Assembly (NCBI GenBank): GCA_021793495.1
Contig: JAJYSQ010000151.1
Location: 1 to 5,664 of the forward strand
Direction of reading: 5' to 3'
Length of the DNA stretch: 5,664 nucleotides
From: Actinomycetes bacterium
GTDB lineage: Bacteria; Actinomycetota; Actinomycetes; JAJYSQ01
Of the stretch, positions 1 to 4,919 are shown in pieces. Under the pieces are notes generated by a model. It searched no databases, was not told the origin of the DNA, and saw only the letters and a program-made list of their open reading frames with translations. How positions within the stretch are numbered: position 1 is the first letter of the stretch; every line of letters starts with the position of its first letter. A program made the translations under genes and the position numbers.

Positions 1-18
1 CCGTCGGGGAGTAGCGGA

Positions 19-54
19 CCGAGCCGGGGCTTCGAGACCCCTCGGTTCGGGCTC
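19..54. terminator. Possible imperfect stem-loop terminator at the left edge
   Basis: GGGG at 26-29 can pair with CCCC at 38-41, and CCGA at 19-22 with TCGG at 42-45 across a three-base bulge. Alternatively GAGCC at 21-25 pairs with GGCTC at 50-54. A second small hairpin follows immediately (CCGGTG at 55-60 with CACCGG at 69-74). No T-tract follows on either strand. If a plus-strand gene ends at the TAG at 12-14, this would be its terminator; that is inference. Confidence 0.22.
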
Positions 55-241
55 CCGGTGACCGGTGCCACCGGCAGCGTGGCCCACTCCTCGGCAACAA
101 CGCACCTCGTCCCACTAGACCAACCCCCCACGGGAACGCCGCTGGTCAGGCAGGGGCCCCGGCTGGGACCGTCCCGTATACCCCGCCCGCTGAACTGCCC
201 GGTCAGGGGTCGCTATCCGCGACAGCCCTCTTGCTGGATCG

Positions 242-263
242 CGCCGCTCGCAGCCGAGCGGCG
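242..263. other. Perfect 8-bp GC-rich hairpin
   Basis: CGCCGCTC at 242-249 pairs perfectly with GAGCGGCG at 256-263 around a 6-nt loop. It sits in the gene-free region and has no T-tract on either side. It could be a structural element of an RNA or a U-less terminator. The sequence alone does not decide. Confidence 0.35.
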
Positions 264-406
264 AGGAGTCTCCCTCGGGCACCCAGGGCTCGCCCCGAAT
301 GATCTTTCTCGCGCTGACGACGAACAGGCCCATCGACCGGGTCGACCACGTCAGACGGTTCCGAGTCGCCCGCCGGTAATCCCGCTCGGAGTGTGGGAGA
401 GCGGCT

Positions 407-421
407 CAGGCCCCGGGCCTG
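407..421 (-). terminator. Palindrome, candidate terminator downstream of the tRNA
   Basis: CAGGCC at 407-412 pairs with GGCCTG at 416-421 around a 3-nt loop (near-palindrome centred on base 414). It lies about 100 nt beyond the 3' end of the minus-strand tRNA, where a tRNA transcript might stop. There is no T-tract after it, so the call is weak. Confidence 0.22.
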
Positions 422-517
422 CGGTATCCACCACGGCGGATCTTGGCGTGCGGCGCCGGTAGCACGATGGCTGCCCCTGGCAATAGCGCTGAAAGGTTCG
501 CATTGTGTAGGGCTGGG

Positions 518-589
518 TGCCCCCGGTGGGACTCGAACCCACACTGGGACCCTTTTAAGGGGTCTGCCTCTGCGTTGGGCTACGGGGGC
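518..589 (-). tRNA. tRNA with UAA anticodon, short variable arm (Leu-like or undetermined isotype)
   Basis: The minus strand folds as a cloverleaf. The 7-bp acceptor stem pairs GCCCCCG (583-589) with CGGGGGC (519-525), with discriminator A at 518. The T-arm is GTGGG / TTCGAGT / CCCAC (526-542). The anticodon stem GACCC/GGGTC (548-552 with 560-564) closes the 7-nt loop CTTAAAA (553-559), placing U at position 33 and UAA at 34-36, so it should read UUA leucine codons. The D-stem has three pairs (GCC/GGC). CCA is not encoded; the bases after the discriminator read CCCA. Two features are odd. Bacterial tRNA-Leu normally has a long variable arm, but only 5 nt (543-547) are present here. The D-loop also has a single G followed by C instead of the conserved G18-G19, which would remove the G19-C56 contact. 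It may be a non-standard, specialised or decaying tRNA. That a tRNA gene lies here is firm; the isotype is not. Confidence 0.85.
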
Positions 590-601
590 GGGGTCGGGCC
601 T

Positions 602-617
602 CTCGGGTGGTCCCGAG
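602..617 (-). terminator. Stem-loop between NDH-2 and the tRNA
   Basis: CTCGGG at 602-607 pairs perfectly with CCCGAG at 612-617 around a TGGT tetraloop, 8 nt past the stop codon of the NADH dehydrogenase gene and 12 nt before the tRNA. No T-tract follows on the minus strand, as is common for GC-rich actinobacterial stem-loops. It could end the upstream transcript, or be a processing site if the tRNA is co-transcribed. I see no clear promoter for the tRNA. Confidence 0.45.
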
Positions 618-625
618 CCGGCGCC

Positions 626-2137
626 TCACACCGGCGTACCAGACCCTCCTCCCGCTGCCCGTGGCCGGGACCGTCCTCGTCGACGGGGACGGCCCGGGCC
701 GTCCCCGATGACCGGCCGAGGTCGCACGCCCGCGGAACCCGACACGCTCGCCCTGCTGGCCTCGGCGCTCGGACCCACGCCGGCGGCCTCGGCGAACCCG
801 GCACGCGGATCGTGCAGGGTTCCCAGTGAGGTCAGCTCCCGGCGGAACACCAGCGCCAAGGTCCAGTCGGCGACCGTGTGGGCCTTGCGGCTCCAGGTCG
901 GCACCGCGTACAGGTGGTAGGTGCGGTGGGCGAACCAGGCGGGAAAACCGTGCAGGTGCACCCCGAGGATCTGCGCCACCCCGCGGTACAACCCGAGGCT
1001 GGCGACCGTACCGAGGTTGGCATGGTGGAAGGTCGTCAGCGGCTCCCCGCGCAAGGACGCCACCACGTTCGCGGCCAGCACCTTGGCCTGGCGGACGGCG
1101 TACTGAGCCGTCGGTGGGCACCAGTCCCCGGTGCCGCGGGACAGGTCGGGGACCGCCGCGCAGTCCCCGGCGGCCCAGGCGTTGGCCACGCCGGCGACCG
1201 CCAAGGTCTCCTCGCACCGCACGTGACCCTTCTCCCCCAGCGGCAGGTCGGTCTGGGTCAGCATCGGGTGCGGCCGGACCCCGGCGGTCCACACCACCGT
1301 GTCCGCCTCGAGCTCGGTACCGTCGGAGAGCACCACGTGCCCGTCGACGCAGGAGACCAGACGAGTATCCAGCCGCACGTCGACGCCGCGGGCCTGCAGC
1401 TCCGCCAACGCATACCTGCTCATCAGGGTGCTCAGCTCGGGCAGCACCCGGTCGGAGGCCTCCACCAGCACCCAGCGAAGGTCCGACACGGCGAGCTCGG
1501 GGTAGAAGGCGACCAGGTCGTGCGCCATGTCTTCCAGCTCAGCCAGTGCCTCGACCCCGGCGAACCCGGCGCCGACCACGATGAAGGTCAGCAGCCGAGG
1601 GCAGTCCTGGACCGAGGCGAGCGACGACGCCTCGTCCAGCTTGTCGATCACCCGGTTGTGCAGGGCGATCGCCTCTTCCACCGTCTTGAACCCGATGCCG
1701 AACTCGGCCAGACCGGGGATCGGCAGGGTCCGGGAGACCGCGCCGACCGCCACGACCAGCTCGTCGTACGTCATCTCGTACGAGTCGCCGACGTGCGGAG
1801 CGATGGTGGCCACCCGGCGCTCGTGCTCGACGCGGGTGACTCGGGCGGTCACCACCCGGGCCCGAGGAAGGCCGCGACGCAACGGCACCACGATGCTGCG
1901 AGCATCCAAGCTGCCGGCCGCGGCCTCCGGCAGGAACGGCTGGTACGTCATGAACGAGCGCGGGTCGACCACCACCACCTCGGCCTCCCCCGCGCGCAGC
2001 AGCCGACCCAACCGGTAGGCGGTGACCATCCCGACGTACCCTCCGCCGACCACCAGCACCCGAGGACAGCCGAGCGTCGTGGACCGCGGCGCCACGTCGG
2101 TCGGGGACGGGTCCGGATGGGCGGTCTCGGGCAGCAT
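626..2137 (-). CDS. ndh: Type II NADH:quinone oxidoreductase (NDH-2), FAD-dependent
   Basis: Single-subunit, non-proton-pumping enzyme that passes electrons from NADH through FAD to membrane quinone. The 503-residue product has two dinucleotide-binding Rossmann motifs: GGGYVG at residues 31-36 for FAD, and GAGFAGVE at 189-196 for NADH. YDELVVAVGAV (124-134), TAGVRP (284-289) and the second FAD motif AAGDCA (322-327) are all in family order. PPTAQYAVRQ (341-350) matches the quinone-site region, and the aromatic/basic segment near 398-440 resembles the membrane-attached C-terminal part of NDH-2. The ATG at 2137 is chosen because AGGGTGG lies 4 nt upstream. It follows the uracil-DNA glycosylase gene by 32 bp, suggesting co-transcription. 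Family similarity appears to end around residue 452; the last ~50 residues are a Gly/Arg/Pro-rich tail. Related pyridine nucleotide-disulphide oxidoreductases cannot be fully excluded, but motif order and length favour NDH-2. Confidence 0.9.
   Translation of the reverse strand: MLPETAHPDPSPTDVAPRSTTLGCPRVLVVGGGYVGMVTAYRLGRLLRAGEAEVVVVDPRSFMTYQPFLPEAAAGSLDARSIVVPLRRGLPRARVVTARVTRVEHERRVATIAPHVGDSYEMTYDELVVAVGAVSRTLPIPGLAEFGIGFKTVEEAIALHNRVIDKLDEASSLASVQDCPRLLTFIVVGAGFAGVEALAELEDMAHDLVAFYPELAVSDLRWVLVEASDRVLPELSTLMSRYALAELQARGVDVRLDTRLVSCVDGHVVLSDGTELEADTVVWTAGVRPHPMLTQTDLPLGEKGHVRCEETLAVAGVANAWAAGDCAAVPDLSRGTGDWCPPTAQYAVRQAKVLAANVVASLRGEPLTTFHHANLGTVASLGLYRGVAQILGVHLHGFPAWFAHRTYHLYAVPTWSRKAHTVADWTLALVFRRELTSLGTLHDPRAGFAEAAGVGPSAEASRASVSGSAGVRPRPVIGDGPGRPRRRGRSRPRAAGGGSGTPV
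684..707. repeat. 24-nt perfect palindrome inside the 3' end of the NDH-2 gene
   Basis: The 12 bases at 684-695 are the exact reverse complement of those at 696-707. A competing hairpin pairs CCGTCC (671-676) with GGACGG (687-692). The palindrome lies within codons ~477-485 of NDH-2, in the tail that does not resemble the family. Such a stem-loop just past a conserved domain looks like a former terminator now inside the reading frame, but this is inference. Confidence 0.6.
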
Positions 2138-2169
2138 GCGACCACCCTAGGGGCAGATGATGACCACCC

Positions 2170-2928
2170 TCAGGTCCCGGTGGACGGGCGGGCCTCACGC
2201 ACCGCCAGGGCGAGCACGTCGTCGAGCATCGCCTCGGTCAGCCGGCCGGTGAAGGTGTTCTGCTGGCTGGGGTGGTAGGAGCCGACCAGCGCCCGACCGT
2301 CGAGGTGCACCACGCCCCGGTGGGCGAAGCGTGGCGCCGGCCGGCCCACATCCACACCCCGGCGGGACAGCGCGCCCAGGGCGGCAGACCAGGCGAAGCC
2401 GCCGAGCGCAACCAGCACCCGCAGACCCGACCAGACCAGGCCGAGCTCCGCATCCAACCACGGAGCGCACGTGTCGCGCTCGCCGGGGGTCGGGCGGTTG
2501 TCCGGCGGGGCGCACCGCACCGCGGCCAGCATGCGGGTCCGGTCCAGCACCAGCCCATCGGTGGCATCCCGGCTCTGCGGCGCACTGGCCAGCCCCGCCC
2601 GGTGCAGCGCCGCCACCAACCAGTCCCCGCTGCGGTCACCGGTGAACACCCGCCCGGTCCGGTTGCCGCCGTGCGCTGCCGGGGCCAGTCCAACGATGAG
2701 GATCGCCGGGTGCTCGTCACCGAAGCCCGGTACCGGGCGTCCCCAGTACGTCTCGGTGGCGAAGGACCGCCGTCGGGTGGCGGCAACCTGCTCACGCCAG
2801 GTGACCAGCCGCGGGCACGCCCGGCAGGCCGTGATCCGGGAGTCGAGCTCGGTGAGGCTGCGCACCCCGCGAGCCGCGACCCGGACGTCCTCGGGGTGGG
2901 CGGCAGGCGTCGCTGCTCCGCCCGGCAC
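2170..2928 (-). CDS. Family 5 (UDGb-type) uracil-DNA glycosylase
   Basis: Base-excision repair enzyme expected to remove uracil and related deaminated bases from DNA, leaving an abasic site. In the 252-residue product the motif-A region [14 protein letters not shown] (80-93), followed by FTGD, is characteristic of family 5: the position after the Pro is Ala, with no polar catalytic residue as in family 1. Motif B is HPSQQN (219-224). Four cysteines at 35, 38, 139 and 154 fit the [4Fe-4S] ligands of this family. The GTG at 2928 is chosen because it begins two bases after the hydrolase stop (TGA-CC-GTG), which suggests translational coupling. The nearest upstream GGAG is 11 nt away, somewhat far. 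A second in-frame GTG at 2865 would give 231 residues, starting just before the conserved [19 protein letters not shown] segment, and remains possible. Family 4 is less likely given the motif-A sequence. The frame stays open far upstream, but that part is out of frame with two better genes. Confidence 0.88.
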   Translation of the reverse strand: MPGGAATPAAHPEDVRVAARGVRSLTELDSRITACRACPRLVTWREQVAATRRRSFATETYWGRPVPGFGDEHPAILIVGLAPAAHGGNRTGRVFTGDRSGDWLVAALHRAGLASAPQSRDATDGLVLDRTRMLAAVRCAPPDNRPTPGERDTCAPWLDAELGLVWSGLRVLVALGGFAWSAALGALSRRGVDVGRPAPRFAHRGVVHLDGRALVGSYHPSQQNTFTGRLTEAMLDDVLALAVREARPSTGT

Positions 2929-2930
2929 GG

Positions 2931-3623
2931 TCAGGGAATCTCCAGCCGCCGGTGGAACAGGGCGAGCGTCCGGTCGAACGCCAGTGCGGCGGCGTCCGAG
3001 TCGTACACCTCCGGTCGCTGGTCGTTGAAGAAGGCGTGCTGCGTACCCGGGTAGTCGAAGACCTCGACGTCTCCGCCAGCAGCCTCGATGCCGGTCCACG
3101 CCGCGGCGATCCCCGGCGCGGTGGACGTCCCGTCCGCCTCCGAGCAGTGGATCATCGCCGACTTGCCCTGGTAGTCCGACCAGTCCGGGGCGATCCGCTC
3201 CCAGGGAATCGCGGGGTAGAACCCGACAGCGGCGACGATCGGGGAGGCCAGCGTCGCACTCCACAGGGCCAGGGATCCGCCCATGCAGAACCCCACGGTT
3301 CCCACCCCCGACCCGGTGACGGACTCGTGCCCGGTCAAGTAGGCAGCCGCCCCGGCGATGTCCCGACCAGCGCGGTCCATGGCCATCCCCATCATCAGCT
3401 TGCCGGCCTCGTCCGGCTCGGTCGCCGCCATCCCGTGGTACAGGTCGGGGGCCAGGGCGACGAACCCGGCGGCGGCGAACCGATCCGCCACCTCCTTGAT
3501 GTGCCCGACCAACCCCCACCACTCCTGGATCACGATGACCGCCGACCCACGACCCGACCCTGGCAGCGCCAGGTACCCCTCGCAGGTGTCGCCATTGCTG
3601 GCGAAACTGACCATCTGGTTCAT
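2931..3623 (-). CDS. Dienelactone hydrolase family protein (alpha/beta hydrolase)
   Basis: Cytoplasmic alpha/beta hydrolase of the carboxymethylenebutenolidase family. Members open lactone or ester bonds, but the substrate cannot be told from sequence. The 230-residue product matches the usual family length. The nucleophile elbow is GFCMGG with Cys113. QEWWGL (33-38) supplies the family Glu34 that contacts the nucleophile. Asp164 in the segment [13 protein letters not shown] and His196 in PGTQHAFF complete a Cys-Asp-His triad. YHGM (62-65) and FYPAIPW (135-141) are also family-like. The ATG at 3623 is chosen because GGAGGAG lies 7 nt upstream and [12 protein letters not shown] fits the family N-terminus; a GTG further upstream would add an Arg/Gly-rich stretch with no similarity. 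No signal peptide is visible. The next gene starts two bases after the stop, so the pair is almost certainly co-translated. No aromatic-degradation genes lie nearby, so a role in chlorocatechol breakdown is not supported. Confidence 0.92.
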   Translation of the reverse strand: MNQMVSFASNGDTCEGYLALPGSGRGSAVIVIQEWWGLVGHIKEVADRFAAAGFVALAPDLYHGMAATEPDEAGKLMMGMAMDRAGRDIAGAAAYLTGHESVTGSGVGTVGFCMGGSLALWSATLASPIVAAVGFYPAIPWERIAPDWSDYQGKSAMIHCSEADGTSTAPGIAAAWTGIEAAGGDVEVFDYPGTQHAFFNDQRPEVYDSDAAALAFDRTLALFHRRLEIP

Positions 3624-3630
3624 CCGTCTG

Positions 3631-3637
3631 CTCCTCC
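3631..3637 (-). promoter_or_regulatory. Ribosome binding site of the dienelactone hydrolase gene
   Basis: GGAGGAG on the minus strand, 7 nt before the ATG at 3623. It decides the start in favour of the 230-residue form over upstream GTG codons in the same frame. Confidence 0.8.
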
Positions 3638-3710
3638 GCGCACCTGCACGCGCCGTCGCGCTGACCGGCCCGGTGGCCGACCCGATCCCCCCCGACCCTG
3701 TCACGTCCAG

Positions 3711-3758
3711 GTCCCGCCGACCACCCCGGGGTCCGTCCCGCCGACCACCCCGGGGTCC
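3711..3758. repeat. Perfect tandem duplication of a 24-bp unit
   Basis: Bases 3711-3734 are repeated exactly at 3735-3758. Each unit begins GTCCCGCCGACC and contains the self-complementary ACCCCGGGGT core on the minus strand, with GACC/GGTC able to pair around it. The array starts 9 nt after the stop codon of the TPR-like gene and lies upstream of the hydrolase gene, so it may act as a weak double terminator or simply be a variable-number repeat. No T-tract follows. Confidence 0.85.
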
Positions 3759-3767
3759 GAGGGTGGA

Positions 3768-4697
3768 TCACGCCTCGAGCAACCCAGCGACATCCGGCCG
3801 GGCTAGCCAACCAGGACGCAGCCGCTCGGGCAGGTCCCCGGCGATGGCCAGCACCGCCGTTCGGGCGGACGCCACCAGGTCGGCGGCCAAGGCCAGGTCC
3901 TGATCGGCCACCAAGGTCGCGAGCATGGCCCGGGACGGCCACAGCAGGGGCAGGGCGCCCAGACTCTCGGCCAGCACGCTGGTACGCCGCAGCGTGGCCT
4001 GGGCTACCTCGTCCTGACCGTCCTGCACCTGGGAGACCCCGATGAACAGCAGGCTCTTGGCGACGTGCCGAGGAGCCCCGGAACGCTCGGCGACAGCCAG
4101 CGCCGCGGTGGCCGAGGCCAGGGCTCGTGGCGGGTCCTCCTCCAGCAGCGCGATCTCGGCAGCCACCCAGTCCAGGCGCACGTGCTGTCGCCACCACTCG
4201 GCCCGTTCGGCCACCAGGGCCGAGGCCTCGTTCCACGAACGTCGGGCCCAGTCAGGATCGGCGAGCCCGACAGCGTCGGCGGCAAGGCCCAGGTGGGCGT
4301 CGAACGCGGCTTCCGGACTGGACGTGGCCAGGGTCAGCGCGTACGAGTCGAAGGCACGCGCCACCTCGTGCCGTCCCAGCTGTCGCTGCAGGCTTGCCGC
4401 GGTCGCACCGGCCAGGGAGGCGAACAACCGCTCCTCCTCCGCCCGTTCGGGAGGATCCCAGCGCGGCACATCGCCGTCTCCGGTCAGCGGAGCGAGCCGG
4501 ACCAAGGCCGTGCCGTACGCCCCGGCAGCCCCGTGGCAGACCCCGGCCAGCCAGCGGGCAGCGGCCGACTCGGCGCGCAGGCCGCGGGCGGACGCCAGGG
4601 TCATCGCCTGTTCCAACGGCCCGGCGCCGTCCGCGGGCCTGCCGTGGAAGGCAGCCCGCTCCCCGGTGGCCAACAGCTGGGCCAGCTCCTCGGCCAC
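3768..4697 (-). CDS. Hypothetical alpha-helical TPR-like repeat protein
   Basis: I do not recognise a named family. The 309-residue product is Ala/Leu/Glu/Arg-rich and predicted all-helical, with helix pairs of TPR spacing. Examples are [42 protein letters not shown] segments near residues 28-65, then ~90-120, ~125-165, ~170-205 and ~208-245, the last running through [26 protein letters not shown] residues. The recurring A-x-x-x-A/G-x-x-x small-residue pattern is typical of tetratricopeptide-like scaffolds. No catalytic motif, signal peptide or membrane segment is visible. A role as a protein-protein interaction scaffold, like the TPR parts of actinobacterial regulators, is inference. There is no DNA-binding or ATPase domain, so it is not a full LuxR/SARP-type regulator. 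The GTG at 4697 is preferred because AGGAGGG lies 6 nt upstream; a TTG at 4700 is only 3 nt from it. It lies downstream of the groEL terminator, so it probably has its own promoter. Confidence 0.8.
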   Translation of the reverse strand: MAEELAQLLATGERAAFHGRPADGAGPLEQAMTLASARGLRAESAAARWLAGVCHGAAGAYGTALVRLAPLTGDGDVPRWDPPERAEEERLFASLAGATAASLQRQLGRHEVARAFDSYALTLATSSPEAAFDAHLGLAADAVGLADPDWARRSWNEASALVAERAEWWRQHVRLDWVAAEIALLEEDPPRALASATAALAVAERSGAPRHVAKSLLFIGVSQVQDGQDEVAQATLRRTSVLAESLGALPLLWPSRAMLATLVADQDLALAADLVASARTAVLAIAGDLPERLRPGWLARPDVAGLLEA

Positions 4698-4703
4698 CAA
4701 CCA

Positions 4704-4710
4704 CCCTCCT
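4704..4710 (-). promoter_or_regulatory. Ribosome binding site of the TPR-like gene
   Basis: AGGAGGG on the minus strand, 6 nt before GTG at 4697 and only 3 nt before TTG at 4700. The spacing favours the GTG start. Confidence 0.7.
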
Positions 4711-4721
4711 CGATCCGCACG

Positions 4722-4732
4722 GAACGTCGTTC
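4722..4732. promoter_or_regulatory. Small inverted repeat in the leader of the TPR-like gene
   Basis: GAACG and CGTTC flank a single central base, 12 nt upstream of the ribosome binding site. It resembles an operator half-site pair, but the spacing between GAAC and GTTC is three bases, not the four of actinobacterial LexA boxes. It may also be chance. I found no convincing -10/-35 pair in the 4733-4829 leader. Confidence 0.25.
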
Positions 4733-4829
4733 AACGGTCTGCGCACGGTATCGGGCGACGAGGTCGCGAGGTGTAGGGATCGCGCAACCCGCGGCGGGTC
4801 AGCCGGACACGGCAGCGACCAGGGGAACA

Positions 4830-4876
4830 ACCACGAGGGCCCGGTCCCCCGTGGTGGGGAGCCGGGCCCTCGTGGT
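4830..4876 (-). terminator. Strong intrinsic terminator of the groEL gene
   Basis: A 15-bp perfect stem pairs 4830-4844 with 4862-4876. The stem continues, past one bulged G at 4861, into a further 5 bp (4845-4849 with 4856-4860), closing a 6-nt loop. On the minus strand the stem is followed by a short T-rich run (T-TGTT). It lies 43 nt past the chaperonin stop codon and separates that gene from the downstream genes. Confidence 0.88.
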
Positions 4877-4919
4877 GACCGCCACCGCCACGCCCGCGGG
4901 GGCACGACGGCGACCGGGG

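Larger units (their letters stand above)
1..517. other. Gene-free region downstream of the tRNA
   Basis: I find no protein-coding gene I can support in this stretch. Open frames exist on both strands, but their translations are Arg/Pro/Gly-rich without recognisable motifs, they overlap one another, and none has a good ribosome binding site. A plus-strand TAG at 12-14 could be the end of a gene lying to the left (frame reading V-G-E-stop), but three codons are not enough to call it. The stretch does hold several GC-rich inverted repeats, listed separately. It is the 3' flank of the minus-strand tRNA, a place where integrated elements often sit, but I see no integrase and no copy of the tRNA 3' end here. 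Confidence 0.55.

Noticed and set aside
115..333. Minus-strand 72-codon frame starting MGLFVVSARKIIRGE
   Set aside because: The start has no Shine-Dalgarno site and the latter half is Arg/Gly/Pro-rich. I recognise no family. It could be a remnant, but the evidence is too weak to call.
58..462. Plus-strand open frame of 134 codons in the gene-free region
   Set aside because: GTG start, Pro/Arg-rich composition, no motif, no ribosome binding site, and open frames on the other strand overlap it. It looks like a GC-rich chance frame.
393..920. Plus-strand frame across the tRNA giving GGTRTHTGTLL
   Set aside because: That peptide is what results from translating the antisense of a tRNA T-arm and anticodon arm, a well-known false gene pattern. 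It also runs antisense into NDH-2.
878..2278. Long plus-strand frame of 466 codons antisense to NDH-2
   Set aside because: Mirror of a high-GC gene on the other strand; the translation is His/Arg/Gly/Gln-rich and has no motif.
3624..3704. 27-residue N-terminal extension of the hydrolase from a GTG at 3704
   Set aside because: The extension is unlike the family, while the ATG at 3623 has a perfectly spaced GGAGGAG.
2929..4236. Upstream extension of the glycosylase frame to 688 codons
   Set aside because: The extra part overlaps the hydrolase and TPR-like genes in another frame and is Gly/Arg-rich without similarity. The family domain begins near 2860, so the frame is open only because of high GC.
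4722..4732. LexA/SOS box
   Set aside because: The actinobacterial box needs four bases between GAAC and GTTC; here there are three.
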